A DNA stretch of 64,000 nucleotides from JAOUEA01 sp963762075 (lineage in GTDB: Bacteria; Actinomycetota; UBA4738; HRBIN12), in NCBI GenBank assembly GCA_963762075.1, contig CAVXJC010000003.1, positions 426,831-490,830 on the forward strand, given 5' to 3'. The notes under the pieces were generated by a model. The model was not told the origin of the DNA and searched no databases. It saw nothing but the letters and a program-made list of their open reading frames with translations. The translations under genes were made by a program, and so were the position numbers. The number at the start of each line of letters is the position of its first letter. The first letter of the stretch is position 1. Shown one piece after another: positions 1-11,025 of the stretch.

Positions 1-1
1 C

Positions 2-502
2 CGCAAGCTCGGCCCGGGAGACGAGCGCCTCGTGGTGACGCATTCGGTACGGGCGTCGAAGGGGCAGTCCGGCCTTCGGTGGTACGAGCTGCACGACGAC
101 GGCACCGGTTGGGCGATCGTGGATCAGGGCACCTACTCGCCCGGCACGACCAAGAGCCGGTGGATGGGCAGCGCCGCCATGGACGCCGGGGGCAACATCG
201 CGGCCGGGTACTCGCTGTCGAGTGGCTCGATCTTCCCCTCGATCGCGATCGCAGGCCGTACCGCGGGCGCTCCGGCGGGCACGTTCGATCTCGGCGAGCG
301 CAAGGTGTTCGCCGGCCGAGGCTCGGAGGCACCCTCGCGGAGAACCCGCTACAACCGGTGGGGCGACTACTCCGACATGACGGTGGCCGAGGACGGCTGC
401 ACGTTCTATTACACGACCCAGTACTACAAGAGGACGGGTCAGTGGAAGTGGGGCACGCGCATCGTGCGCTTCCGGATCGACCCGGCGGCCTGCATCCCGT
501 AA
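2..502 (+). CDS. C-terminal part of an exported/secreted protein of unknown function (5' truncated by window edge)
   Basis: The reading frame is open from base 2 to a TAA stop at 500-502, so the start lies outside the window. The visible 166 residues are rich in Gly, Ser, Thr and aromatic residues, with short strand-like segments such as GNIAAGYSLSS and NRWGDYSDMTVAEDGCTFYYT. This resembles the last blades of a beta-propeller-like or other all-beta extracellular protein. Two Cys near the end could form a disulphide. I do not recognise the family. An internal ATG at 32 is a possible but less likely start. The gene is not part of the following proS unit, which has its own promoter. Confidence 0.6.
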   Translation, partial: RKLGPGDERLVVTHSVRASKGQSGLRWYELHDDGTGWAIVDQGTYSPGTTKSRWMGSAAMDAGGNIAAGYSLSSGSIFPSIAIAGRTAGAPAGTFDLGERKVFAGRGSEAPSRRTRYNRWGDYSDMTVAEDGCTFYYTTQYYKRTGQWKWGTRIVRFRIDPAACIP

Positions 503-564
503 CGCGTCGGCATCGGCGCACCGCAGACCCCTCCCGAGGCTCCTGGGGCTCCGGCATGTGCCGG

Positions 565-570
565 TATCCT
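565..570 (+). promoter_or_regulatory. -10 element (TATCCT) for leaderless proS
   Basis: TATCCT lies 9 nt before the proS ATG at 580 and no Shine-Dalgarno is present. The expected transcription start falls at or next to the ATG, so proS is probably read from a leaderless mRNA. Confidence 0.5.
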
Positions 571-579
571 GTGCTGCCT

Positions 580-2289
580 ATGCGGCTGTCCAAGCTGTTC
601 GTGCCAACCCTCCGTGACGATCCTGCCGACGCCGAGATCGCGTCGCATCGGCTCCTGCTTCGAGCGGGCTTCGTCCGCCGCCTGACGGCCGGCGTGTACT
701 CTTCGCTGCCCCTCGCGCTGCGTGTCATGCGCAAGATCGAGGCGATCGTGCGCGAGGAGATGGAAGCTGCCGGGTCGATCGAGGTTCGGGTGCCGATCGT
801 GCTTCCGGCCGAACCGTGGAAAGCAACCGGGCGCTGGAAGGCCTACGGCAACGAGGTCTTCAAGCTCGAGGATCGTCATGGCCGAGAGATGATGCTCGGC
901 CCCACCGAAGAGGAAGTCTTCGCTCCGCTCGTGGCCGGCGACCTTCCGAGCTACCGAGACCTGCCGATCAACCTCTTCCAGGTCGAATGGAAGTATCGCG
1001 ACGAGAAGCGGCCGCGATTCGGGCTGCTGCGCTGCCGTGAGTTCTTGATGAAGGATGCGTACTCGTTCGATCGCGACGAGGCGGGCATGGTCGAGAGCTA
1101 TCGGATCATGCACGAGGCGTACCGGCGGATATTCGACCGCATCGGACTCGATCACGTGATCGTCGAGGCGGATCCCGGCACGATCGGCGGGGGCATCAAC
1201 CATGAGTTCATGGCCCTCGCCGACGTGGGCGAGGATCTGTTCGTGCGATGCGTCAACGGCGATTACCTCGCCGACACCGAGGCGGCGACTCCGAAGACGG
1301 CCGCCCCTCTTCAAGGCGCCGAGCTTGAGCCCATGGTCGAGGTCGACACACCGGGTGCGGCGACGATCGAGCTGGTCGCGTCGCAACTCGGCATCGACGC
1401 ATCGAACACGCTGAAGAACATCATGTTCGACATCGACGGACGTACCGTGGCGGTGCTCGTGCCGGGCGACCGCGAGGTGAGCGAGAAGAAGCTCGGACGA
1501 CTGCACTTCCCGAAAGTCGTTCGCGCCTTCGACGACGACGATTTCGAGCGGCTGGGTTACGCCAAGGGATACGTGGGACCACACGGCCTCGGCGATGACG
1601 TGGTGATCTTCGCCGACCACTCGGTCAAGGCGGGGGCGAACTGGGTGACCGGTGCGAACCGCTCAGATGCACACGTGACCGGGGCGAACCTCGATCGTGA
1701 CTTCCGGGTGGATCGTTGGGAGGATCTCGTCCAGATCAGAGACGGTGACCGTTGCCCGATCGACGGAGGGGAGCTCGAGGTCGGTCGTTCGATCGTGGTG
1801 GGTCACATCTACCAGCTCTGGTCCAGATACTCAGCTCCGCTCGAGGCGACGTTCCAGGACGAGGACGGCTCCGACAAGCCCTACATGATGGGCAGCTACG
1901 GCATCGGCATCACGCGTATCCTCGCCGCGCTCGTCGAGCAGCATCACGACGAGGCGGGCATCGTCTGGCCCAAGCACATGGCGCCGTTCCAGGTCGCCGT
2001 CATCTTGGCGAACGCCGACGACGAGCCCGTTCGCGCCGAGGCCGAGCGGATCTACGCAGAGTTGCTCGACCACGGTGTCGAAGCCGTGCTCGACGATCGC
2101 GACGAGAGGGCAGGCGTGAAGTTCGCCGACGCCGACTTGATCGGCTATCCAGTGCAGGTCACGGTGGGCAAGCGCGGGCTCAGGAACGGCACCGTCGACC
2201 TCAAGCTGCGTGCAACGGATGTACGTTCCGACGCAGCGGTCGGCGCGGCGACGCAAGCGGTCGTGGATCTGCTCGCGACCGCCCCCTGA
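580..2289 (+). CDS. proS: Prolyl-tRNA synthetase
   Basis: Class II aminoacyl-tRNA synthetase charging tRNA-Pro in the cytoplasm. The 569-residue length fits the bacterial type with an editing insertion. The N terminus MRLSKLFVPTLRDDP is typical. Motif 2 is seen in FQVEWKYRDEKRPRFGLLRC followed by REFLMKDAYSFD, and motif 3 in GSYGIGITRILAALVEQ. A roughly 180-residue insertion between motifs 2 and 3 matches the Ala-tRNA-Pro editing domain, and an anticodon-binding domain follows (VILANADDEPVRAEAERIY onward). ATG 580 is chosen because the conserved N terminus begins there; ATG 556 in frame is possible but would add eight unconserved residues. It stands alone, 130 nt ahead of the rimP operon. Confidence 0.97.
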   Translation: MRLSKLFVPTLRDDPADAEIASHRLLLRAGFVRRLTAGVYSSLPLALRVMRKIEAIVREEMEAAGSIEVRVPIVLPAEPWKATGRWKAYGNEVFKLEDRHGREMMLGPTEEEVFAPLVAGDLPSYRDLPINLFQVEWKYRDEKRPRFGLLRCREFLMKDAYSFDRDEAGMVESYRIMHEAYRRIFDRIGLDHVIVEADPGTIGGGINHEFMALADVGEDLFVRCVNGDYLADTEAATPKTAAPLQGAELEPMVEVDTPGAATIELVASQLGIDASNTLKNIMFDIDGRTVAVLVPGDREVSEKKLGRLHFPKVVRAFDDDDFERLGYAKGYVGPHGLGDDVVIFADHSVKAGANWVTGANRSDAHVTGANLDRDFRVDRWEDLVQIRDGDRCPIDGGELEVGRSIVVGHIYQLWSRYSAPLEATFQDEDGSDKPYMMGSYGIGITRILAALVEQHHDEAGIVWPKHMAPFQVAVILANADDEPVRAEAERIYAELLDHGVEAVLDDRDERAGVKFADADLIGYPVQVTVGKRGLRNGTVDLKLRATDVRSDAAVGAATQAVVDLLATAP

Positions 2290-2332
2290 TCGCGGGGGGA
2301 GGCTCGACCGGGCCGTTCTCGCAGGTCGTGGC

Positions 2333-2338
2333 TATACT
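2333..2338 (+). promoter_or_regulatory. Likely -10 element (TATACT) of the rimP-nusA-infB operon
   Basis: TATACT, close to the sigma-A consensus, lies 82 nt before the rimP start and just upstream of the leader hairpin at 2372-2393. No good -35 is visible; the preceding GGC may help as an extended element. Confidence 0.5.
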
Positions 2339-2371
2339 CGCTTGAGTACAGGAGCTGACGGAGTGTGTTCG

Positions 2372-2393
2372 AAGGTGGGCTCGCGCCCACCTT
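2372..2393 (+). promoter_or_regulatory. Leader hairpin upstream of rimP
   Basis: A perfect 9-bp inverted repeat (AAGGTGGGC / GCCCACCTT) closed by a TCGC tetraloop sits in the untranslated leader, 10 nt ahead of the Shine-Dalgarno of rimP. Hairpins with a GTGGGC/GCCCAC stem are a recurring feature of leaders of this operon in my memory of other genomes; a regulatory role for the operon is inference. There is no T run, so it is not a simple terminator. Confidence 0.5.
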
Positions 2394-2419
2394 CTCGTTC
2401 GTGAGGAGGGGTCCGAGCG

Positions 2420-2887
2420 GTGGAGATGGAAGCGCTGCTCAGGCCCGTCATCGAGGCTCAGGGCTTCGATCTCTACGACGTGAGCCGGCGTCGAGAGGGA
2501 AGCCGCGCGGTCCTGCAGGTGATGATCGACGGGCCCGCAGGTATCACCGTCGACGAGCTGGCGCATCTGTCCAGGCGCATCGCACAACACCTCGACGAGC
2601 AGGGCGCAGAGGCCGAGGCGTACGACTTGCGGGTCTCCACGCCAGGGCTCGAGCGACCACTCAGCCGGCCCGAGCACTTCCGGCGATGCGTGGGTGTGCA
2701 GGTGAAGGTGAAGACGAAGGCGCCGCTCGAGGGGTCGAGGACCCACACGGGCGCGCTCATCGCCGCCGACGACGAGGGATGCATCCTCGAGACCGATGGC
2801 GTGGAGCTGCGAGTGCAGTATGCCGGAATCTCGTCGGCGAGAACCGTCGTCGATTGGGATGCCGAACTCAAGAGGAGCAACGCATGA
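2420..2887 (+). CDS. rimP: Ribosome maturation factor RimP
   Basis: RimP binds the 30S subunit late in assembly. The 155-residue protein shows the family features: an N-terminal alpha/beta domain (VIEAQGFDLYDVSRRREGS), the segment YDLRVSTPGLERPLSRPEHF typical of RimP, and a C-terminal SH3-like domain. GTG 2420 follows AGGAGGGG by about 8 nt and is preferred; ATG 2426 is an alternative. The stop overlaps the nusA ATG by 4 nt (ATGA), so the two are translationally coupled. First gene of the rimP-nusA-ylxR-infB-ylxP operon. Confidence 0.95.
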   Translation: MEMEALLRPVIEAQGFDLYDVSRRREGSRAVLQVMIDGPAGITVDELAHLSRRIAQHLDEQGAEAEAYDLRVSTPGLERPLSRPEHFRRCVGVQVKVKTKAPLEGSRTHTGALIAADDEGCILETDGVELRVQYAGISSARTVVDWDAELKRSNA

Positions 2888-4107
2888 ACGCCGAGATGAT
2901 CGCCGCGCTACGAGAACTGGAACGCGAGAAGGGCGTCGCCTTCGAGACGATCCTGCAGGGTCTCGGCGAAGCGATGGCTTCGGCCTACAAGACCTGGTGG
3001 AAGCAGGAGAACCCGACCGCCGACGACGACTTCGTCGGCTTCCGCGCCCAGATCGACCCTGAGAGCGGCGATCTCCGCATGTGGAAGCAAGAGCTCGAGG
3101 AGATCGAAGTGCCGGCAGAGGAGGAGGGCGCCGGTCCGACCCTCGAGATGAAGGTGCTGGGTGAGGAAGAGGTCGAGGTCACCGACGACTTCAAGGGGCG
3201 CATCGGCGCGCAGACCGCGAAGCAAGTGATCTTCCAGAAGCTCCGTGACGCCGAGCGCGAGATGACCTATGAGGAATTCGCCGGCCGCGAAGGCGATGTC
3301 GTGACCGGCATCGTGCAACAGCAGGAACGCCGCTACACGCTGCTCGACCTGGGCAAGGTCGAGGCCTTGCTCCCGCAAGCCGAACAGGTGCCGACCGAGC
3401 CGTACCGTCACGGCGAGCGGCTCAAGGCGTACATCACCGAGGTACGCAAGGGCACGAAGGGCCCGCAGATCGTCGTCAGCAGATCGCACCCGGGTCTGCT
3501 GCGAGCGCTCTTCGCGATGGAAGTCCCCGAGGTGGAGGAAGGCATCGTCGAGATCAGGGCCGTCGCCCGCGAGCCGGGGCACCGCTCGAAGATCGGCGTG
3601 CTCTCCAACGAGCCGGGGGTCGATCCGGTCGGTGCGTGTGTCGGACCCAAGGGCTCTCGCGTTCGCATGGTCGTGAACGAGCTCCGGGGCGAGAAGATCG
3701 ATGTGGTGCCGTGGTCCGACAACACCGCGGAGTTCGTGGCCAACGCATTGCAACCCGCCAAGGTGCGAGAGGTGCGCATCAATGAGGACACCGGCACCGC
3801 CATGGTGATCGTGCCCGACTACCAGCTGTCGCTCGCGATCGGCAAAGAGGGCCAGAACGCCCGCCTCGCGGCGCGGCTCACGGGCTGGCGCATCGACATC
3901 AAATCCGAGGCGCAGGTCGCGGAGGAAGCTCGCGCGGCTGCGACTCCGACTCCCGTCGCCGCTGAGACCGCGCAGGAGACGCCGGCTGACGGCGCGTCTG
4001 CGACAGCCCAGCCAGAGGCCGACGCAGAGCCAGACGTCGCCTCCGAGCGCGAGGTGTCCCCAGCGGAGCCGGCGGCTGAGCCTGAGGAGCTCCAGGCGGG
4101 AGAGTGA
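2884..4107 (+). CDS. nusA: Transcription termination/antitermination factor NusA
   Basis: NusA binds RNA polymerase and modulates pausing, termination and antitermination. The 407-residue protein contains an N-terminal polymerase-binding domain (residues about 1-125), an S1 domain (GDVVTGIVQQQERRYTLLDLG region) and two KH domains, the first with GACVGPKGSRVRMVVNEL and the second with LAIGKEGQNARLAARLTGW. The last 65 residues are a low-complexity Ala/Glu/Pro tail instead of extra acidic repeats. ATG 2884 overlaps the rimP stop. The following ylxR GTG overlaps the nusA stop. Confidence 0.97.
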   Translation: MNAEMIAALRELEREKGVAFETILQGLGEAMASAYKTWWKQENPTADDDFVGFRAQIDPESGDLRMWKQELEEIEVPAEEEGAGPTLEMKVLGEEEVEVTDDFKGRIGAQTAKQVIFQKLRDAEREMTYEEFAGREGDVVTGIVQQQERRYTLLDLGKVEALLPQAEQVPTEPYRHGERLKAYITEVRKGTKGPQIVVSRSHPGLLRALFAMEVPEVEEGIVEIRAVAREPGHRSKIGVLSNEPGVDPVGACVGPKGSRVRMVVNELRGEKIDVVPWSDNTAEFVANALQPAKVREVRINEDTGTAMVIVPDYQLSLAIGKEGQNARLAARLTGWRIDIKSEAQVAEEARAAATPTPVAAETAQETPADGASATAQPEADAEPDVASEREVSPAEPAAEPEELQAGE

Positions 4108-4375
4108 ACGCAGTGACAGCGGGACCGGTCCGCACATGTGTGGGCTGCCGCGCCCGGGCGGTCAAGTCGTCGCTCGTCCGTGTAGTCGCGGGTGAGGGCG
4201 GTCTTCGGCCCGATCCGTCAGGATCGGCGCCGGGGCGTGGGGCCTACCTGCATGCCACTCGCGCGTGCGTCGAGGCCGCAAGCAGCCGGGGGGCGTTGGC
4301 CAAGGCCCTTCGGACGGGCGTGAGCAGCGATGAAGTCGGTAGGCTGATGCTCGGGTTCGAACGGATGGGAGCGGT

Positions 4376-4379
<4 letters not shown>
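4104..4379 (+). CDS. ylxR: YlxR/DUF448 RNA-binding protein (RnpM family)
   Basis: Small 91-residue protein of the YlxR family, which sits between nusA and infB in many Gram-positive bacteria; in some it binds the RNase P RNA (RnpM). The family signature is clear: RTCVGCRARAVKSSLVRVV near the N terminus, then GRGAYLHATRACVEAA. GTG 4104 overlaps the nusA TGA and follows a purine-rich GGCGGGAGA; GTG 4113 is a second option. Its own stop overlaps the infB GTG. The function here is by family and position only. Confidence 0.92.
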
Positions 4380-6576
<2,197 letters not shown>

Positions 6577-6577
<1 letters not shown>

Positions 6578-6870
6578 TGCTCGTCGCGTTGCAACGGTTC
6601 GACCTGCGGATCCGCGAGAGCCATTCCTTGAAGCAGAAGCGCCACGTGGTCAGCTCGCTCATCGCGGCGATCCGCCAGCGGTACAACGTGGGCGTGTCGG
6701 AGGTCGACCACCAAGAGCTCTGGCAACGCGCCACGATCGCGGTGGCCTCTGTAGCCGGTCAGGAGTACCACCTGCGGCAGGTCGCCGGCAACATCGAAGG
6801 GTTCGTCGAAACGTGGCCGGCGGTCGAGGTGCTCGAAGTCGAGATCACCGTTCATTCGCCCGACGATTGA
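6577..6870 (+). CDS. ylxP: YlxP/DUF503 family protein
   Basis: 97-residue protein of the DUF503 (YlxP) family, commonly found between infB and rbfA. Family hallmarks are the N-terminal strand followed by RESHSLKQKRHVVSSLIAAI and the segment NVGVSEVDHQELWQRATIAV. A ferredoxin-like fold is usual; the molecular function is not established. The ATG at 6577 shares its A with the infB stop, which indicates translational coupling. The next gene rbfA has a separate start signal 34 nt downstream. Confidence 0.93.
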
Positions 6871-6892
6871 CCGTTCCCTCGAGCGCCCGATG

Positions 6893-6898
6893 TACGCT
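6893..6898 (+). promoter_or_regulatory. -10 element (TACGCT) for leaderless rbfA
   Basis: TACGCT ends 6 nt before ATG 6905 with no Shine-Dalgarno between, matching the leaderless pattern seen repeatedly in this window. rbfA may thus have an internal promoter in addition to read-through from infB. Confidence 0.5.
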
Positions 6899-6904
6899 CA
6901 TGGC

Positions 6905-7261
6905 ATGAGCCAGGGAGCGCGCACGAACAGGGTTGGCGAAGAGTTCCGCGAGATCCTCGCGCAGGAGATCCCGAAGTTGAAGGACCCCCGTGTGGGATTC
7001 GTGACCGTCGTCGGCGTGAAGGTGTCCCCCGATCTTCGCCGTGCATGGGTGGCCTACACCTCGTTGGGTGACGACAAGGCGAAGGCGGGCACGCGGGCCG
7101 CCCTCAGGTCGGCTCAGTCGCACCTTCGTGCCGTGATCGGCCGGCAGGTGCGGTTGAAGTACCTTCCCGAGCTCGAGTTCGAGGAAGACACCACCTACGA
7201 GCAGGCTCGTCACATCGACGAGCTGATCGCCGGGCTTCACGCTCCCGAGGAGAGTCAGTGA
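6905..7261 (+). CDS. rbfA: 30S ribosome-binding factor RbfA
   Basis: KH-like protein acting in late 30S maturation. The 118-residue sequence has the family start (RTNRVGEEFREILAQEIPKL), followed by KDPRVGFVTVVGVKVSPDLRRA and the C-terminal VRLKYLPELEFEEDTTYEQA. ATG 6905 (MSQGARTNRV) is chosen over ATG 6890 because a TACGCT -10 box occupies the intervening bases and the conserved sequence starts here. The nrnA GTG overlaps the rbfA stop by 4 nt. Confidence 0.95.
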   Translation: MSQGARTNRVGEEFREILAQEIPKLKDPRVGFVTVVGVKVSPDLRRAWVAYTSLGDDKAKAGTRAALRSAQSHLRAVIGRQVRLKYLPELEFEEDTTYEQARHIDELIAGLHAPEESQ

Positions 7262-8238
7262 CCGTCGACTTCGCGCGCGCGGCCGAAGTGCTGACGGAGT
7301 CGACCGATGTCGCGTTGGCCTGTCACGTGAACCCGGATGCCGACGCGCTCGGCTCGATGCTCGGGCTTTCTGCGTTCCTGCGTTCGCGAGGGGTACGCAC
7401 CACGTGCTCCTATCCCAACGATCCGCTCGACCCACCACGGTGGGCCGCCATGCTTCCGGGATCCGAGGATCTGGTGCCTGCGCGGGATTTCCCCAAGGAT
7501 CCAGCCGTCATGGTGACGTGCGATTGCGCGGCGTTCGACCGGCTCGCCCAGCTCGGACGTGTGGCGAACCGCGCCCGAGAGCTGATCTGGATCGACCACC
7601 ATCGCTCGAACGACGGTCTCGGTACGATCGCCCTGATCGACGGTGATGCCTCGTCGACCTGCGAGATGGTGTTCCGTTTGATCGAGACGATGGGCGGCGA
7701 GATGCCCGATGCGACCGCGCTCTGCCTCTACGCCGGCCTCGTGACCGACACCGGCAAGTTCCAGTACGAGGCCACAACTCCCGAGACCTTGCGCGTCGCG
7801 GCGCGGCTGCGTGAGCACGATTTCGACCACTCGCGCCTGGTGCAGGCCCTGTACGAGGACAATCCGGCCCCCTACCTGCGGCTCCTGGGCGTCGCTCTGG
7901 GGAGGCTGGAGCACGTCGCCGATGCGGACCTCGTGTGGACCTACGTCACGCAAGCCGACCTGCAGAACGCCGGCGTGCGTGCGGGCGAGACCGAGGATCT
8001 GATCGATGTGATCCGCACCGCGCGCGACGTCGACGTCGCGGCGATCGTGAAGCAGCAGAAGGACGGCCGCTTCAAGGTCAGCGTGCGCTCGCGAGGAGGA
8101 CACGACCTCGCGACCATCGCGGCTGCATTCGGAGGCGGGGGGCACCGGCTGGCCGCCGGTTACACGTCGTCCCACGGCCCCGCCGAAACCGTCGAACGTC
8201 TGACGATGGCGCTTCGGGGCGAGCCGGCCCCATCGTGA
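7258..8238 (+). CDS. nrnA: DHH-family phosphoesterase, NrnA-like (oligoribonuclease / pAp phosphatase)
   Basis: DHH/DHHA1 phosphoesterase of 326 residues. NrnA-type enzymes hydrolyse short RNA oligomers and 3'-phosphoadenosine 5'-phosphate with Mn2+. Metal-binding motifs are visible: HVNPDADALGS near residue 23, CDCAAFDR near 90, and IDHHRSND (DHH) near 111. The DHHA1 domain ends with GGGGHRLAAGY. The start is GTG 7258, overlapping the rbfA stop; its TGA overlaps the truB GTG. The position between rbfA and truB is the usual one for actinobacterial NrnA. Confidence 0.93.
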   Translation: MTVDFARAAEVLTESTDVALACHVNPDADALGSMLGLSAFLRSRGVRTTCSYPNDPLDPPRWAAMLPGSEDLVPARDFPKDPAVMVTCDCAAFDRLAQLGRVANRARELIWIDHHRSNDGLGTIALIDGDASSTCEMVFRLIETMGGEMPDATALCLYAGLVTDTGKFQYEATTPETLRVAARLREHDFDHSRLVQALYEDNPAPYLRLLGVALGRLEHVADADLVWTYVTQADLQNAGVRAGETEDLIDVIRTARDVDVAAIVKQQKDGRFKVSVRSRGGHDLATIAAAFGGGGHRLAAGYTSSHGPAETVERLTMALRGEPAPS

Positions 8239-9104
8239 GCAGGGCAGCACACACCGGGCCAGAGGGCCTGGTGCTCGTCGACAAGCCCAGCGGCCTCACT
8301 TCCCACGACGCCGTGGCGATCGTCCGGCGCGCGCTCGCCACCAAGAAGGTGGGCCACGCCGGCACTCTCGATCCCTTGGCGACGGGCCTGCTGGTCATGG
8401 GCGTCGGACGGGCGACGAGGTTCCTGAGGTTCCTCGGTGGGCTCCCCAAGACGTATGAAGCGACCATGCGCCTCGGCGTCGAGACGACCACCCTCGATGC
8501 CGACGGGGACGTCACCCGAACGGCAGAGGTGCACGTGAGCGACGCCGAGCTCGCCGAGGCGGTCGCAGCGCTCATCGGCGATTCGTTCCAGGTCCCGCCC
8601 GCGTACTCGGCCGTGAAGATCGGTGGACGCAAACTCTACGAGGCGGCGCGAAAGGGGGAGTCGCTCGAAGCGGGGGCGCGCCCATCTCGGTCGAGCGGTT
8701 CGAGGTCGTGGCGCGCCGCGGGCACGACGTGGACCTCACCGTCGTGTGCGGCGGCGGCACGTACATCCGGGTGCTCGCCGCCGACGTCGGTGCGGCGCTC
8801 GGCTGCGGCGCCCATCTCACGTCGCTGCGGCGCACGCACATCGGCTCGTTCGACGTGGCCGACGCGACGCCCCCCATGACTCCCGCCGGGCCTCTGCCGA
8901 TCGCGCACGCCGTGGCGCACCTCCCCACGGTGATGCTCGAGCATGACGAAGCCGAGGCCGCGGGTCACGGACGGGTGCTCGGCCCGACGGCGCTCAGGGG
9001 TCCGCATGCGGTCGTCGGCCCGGATGGCGCAGCTCATCGGTGTGTACGAGGACGACGGGCCGAAGGCCAAGCCGCTCGTCGTGCTGCAACGCGCCGAGGC
9101 ATGA
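8235..9104 (+). CDS. truB: tRNA pseudouridine(55) synthase TruB (two compensating frame breaks)
   Basis: TruB makes pseudouridine 55 in the T loop of tRNAs. The N-terminal frame from GTG 8235 contains VDKPSGLTSHDAVAIVRR and the catalytic HAGTLDPLATG. Around 8672-8680 the family sequence moves to another frame (ISVERFEVVARRGHDVDLT, then CGGGTYIRVLAADVGAALG and LRRTHIGSFDV), consistent with one base missing from the GGGGG run at 8672-8676. Near 9026 it returns to the original frame and ends ...LIGVYEDDGPKAKPLVVLQ...EA at TGA 9102-9104. The two shifts cancel, giving about 290 codons, the normal size. As TruB is conserved and all motifs are intact I read these as sequence errors, though a real pseudogene cannot be excluded. 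Confidence 0.88.
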
Positions 9105-9132
9105 CCCCCGAGCGCCCCGGCGGCGCACGGGC

Positions 9133-9138
9133 TACCCT
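9133..9138 (+). promoter_or_regulatory. -10 element (TACCCT) for leaderless flippase-like gene
   Basis: TACCCT ends 8 nt before ATG 9147 and no Shine-Dalgarno is present. This separates the flippase-like gene from the truB operon. Confidence 0.45.
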
Positions 9139-9146
9139 TCTCGGCC

Positions 9147-10260
9147 ATGAGTGACGACACTCCGAGCGCCTCCGACGAGCGGCCCGCTCATTCGCCGATG
9201 CGCAGGATCGCGTCGGGCCTGATATCGCTCGCGATCGTCGTCGGCATCTTCGTCTTCGCCATCCCGAAGGTGGCCGACTACAGCGCGGTGTGGAAGGCGT
9301 TCGAGTCGCTCACCGGACTCGAGCTCGCTTGGCTCGTCGGCGCGATGATCTTCAACATGGTCACGTACTGGTGGGCGAACATGGCAGCTCTGCCCGGGCT
9401 CAGGTTCGCGCAAGCGGCGGTGATCACGCAGACCACCACCTCGGTTGCGAACACGCTGCCCGGCGGCGGCGCGATCGCGGTGGGGCTCACGTACACGATC
9501 CTCAAGTCGTGGGGGTTCACGGGCACCGACGTGACGCTCTACGTGGGCGTCACCGGCATCTGGAACATCTTCACCAAGCTCGGCCTGCCGGTGCTCTCGA
9601 TCGTGTTCCTCGTGATCGCCGGTCAGAGCGGGTCGGCCTACGTGGTCGCTGCGGTGGTCGGGGTGATCGTGCTGGCCGTGGCGGTCGGTCTGCTGAGCGC
9701 GGTCTTCGCCAGCGAGCGTCTCGCGCGTCGTATCGGCGATGGTCTGGGGAAGGTGCTCTCGTTCTTCCTGCCGTGTGTTCAGGAAGCCACCGAAGACCGG
9801 CATGGGGGATAGCGCTGTGCGGTTCAGGGCCGACACGATCGGCCTGGTGGAGCGACGATGGCTGCGATTGTCGGTGACGACGGTCGGCAGCCATCTCGCC
9901 CTTGCGCTCGTGCTGCTCCTCTCTTTGCGGAGCTTCGGGGTCTCGGAGCAGGACGTGAGCACCGCGCAGGTCTTCGCCGTGTTCGCGTTCAGCCGGCTGC
10001 TCTCGGCAGTGCCGATCACCCCCGGAGGCGTCGGCGTGATCGATCTCGGATACATCGGAGGGCTCGCGGCGGCGGCCCCCCCCGACGAGGAAGCCGCGGT
10101 CGTCGGCGCCGTGCTGATCTTCCGCGCGCTCACCTACGGCGTGCAGATCCCGCTCGGCGCCCTCACCTACTTGATCTGGAAAGCGAAGAAGGACTGGCGT
10201 CGCGCGTCGCCGGGCGACGGCTCGGTCCGGAGCGGAAGCGAGGTCGCCCCGCCGGCGTGA
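9147..10260 (+). CDS. UPF0104 / YbhN-type flippase-like integral membrane protein (frame break)
   Basis: Polytopic membrane protein of the lysylphosphatidylglycerol synthase TM-region (UPF0104, flippase-like) family; relatives move lipids or lipid-linked sugars across the membrane. At least eight hydrophobic segments are visible, with the family-typical TLPGGGAIAVGLTYTIL region and, in the second half, SRLLSAVPITPGGVGVIDLGYI. The first frame runs from ATG 9147 to a stop near 9810; the continuation (VFRKPPKTGMGDSAVRFRAD onward) is in another frame from about 9771, where one extra C in CTGCCGTG would explain the break. No soluble aminoacyl-transferase domain is present. It faces a convergent PAP2/kinase gene set. 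Confidence 0.8.
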
Positions 10261-10283
10261 GAGGCTTCCGGAACGCGCTCGCC

Positions 10284-11015
10284 TCAGTGCAGGCGCGGGT
10301 CCAGCGGATCGCCGGGTGGCGTCGCGGGCGGCGGGATCGTGCCGCGAGCGATAAGCATGTTGGTGACCTCGGTGACGATCGCGGCTGAGCCCAGCGCGAT
10401 GCCACTGCCGAGCAGCACACCGGTCACGACGTCGGAGAACCAGTGCGCCGCGAGGTAGACGCGCGACAGCGCCATCACGAAGGCGAACCCGACGGCGAGC
10501 AACTCCCATTTGCGGCGGCGTTCGCCGGGCGGGAACGAGACCAGCACGAGGGCGACGGCGAGCGCCGTTCCCGCCACCGCATGGCCCGACGGGAACGAGA
10601 ACCCCGTCGTTTCGACCAGGGCGCCCAGCGGCCTGCCCCGGTGGAAGAAGGACTTCAACCACGTGAGGAGCAGCTCCGACGTGACCCACGTCAGCACGAA
10701 CACCGAGAGGGCGACGAGCCTCCTGCGGACCAGCAGCCAGATCGAGACCGCCACACGCAGCGGGATGGTGACGAGGCCGGCGCCGAGGAGGTTGAGGACT
10801 TTGAACACGCTCGTGAGGACTCCGGAACGGATCTCGGCAGCCCATCGTGCGATAGCGTCGTCGAGGTCGCCGATCACGCCGATCGTCGTCATCGGCGCCT
10901 GCTGCTCGGGGTGACGTCCGACAGCCAGGAGCAGGAACGCGAGGACCGCCAGGAGCCCCACGGCGACGCGGAGCGCACGTCGATGGTGCGTGAGCACCGC
11001 GTGGGCTGTGCTCAT
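10284..11015 (-). CDS. PAP2-family membrane phosphatase
   Basis: Integral membrane phosphatase of about 243 residues with all three PAP2 signatures: the K/R motif KSFFHRGRPLG, FSFPSGHAVAG and SRVYLAAHWFSDVVTG. Substrates of such enzymes are polyprenyl pyrophosphates, phosphatidate or phosphatidylglycerophosphate; which one applies here is unknown. Six hydrophobic segments are apparent. ATG at 11015 gives MSTAHAVLTHHRRALR. It is the last gene of a minus-strand run (binding lipoprotein, kinase fusion, lipoprotein, PAP2), 10 nt after the lipoprotein stop, and converges on the flippase-like gene with a 23-nt gap. Confidence 0.88.
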   Translation of the reverse strand: MSTAHAVLTHHRRALRVAVGLLAVLAFLLLAVGRHPEQQAPMTTIGVIGDLDDAIARWAAEIRSGVLTSVFKVLNLLGAGLVTIPLRVAVSIWLLVRRRLVALSVFVLTWVTSELLLTWLKSFFHRGRPLGALVETTGFSFPSGHAVAGTALAVALVLVSFPPGERRRKWELLAVGFAFVMALSRVYLAAHWFSDVVTGVLLGSGIALGSAAIVTEVTNMLIARGTIPPPATPPGDPLDPRLH

Positions 11016-11025
11016 CCGGCGGTGC

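Noticed and set aside
439..1620. A 393-codon minus-strand frame opposite proS
   Set aside because: Antisense shadow of prolyl-tRNA synthetase with biased composition and no start signal.
8235..9104. truB as a true pseudogene
   Set aside because: The two shifts compensate exactly and every catalytic and binding motif is intact, so sequence error is more likely.
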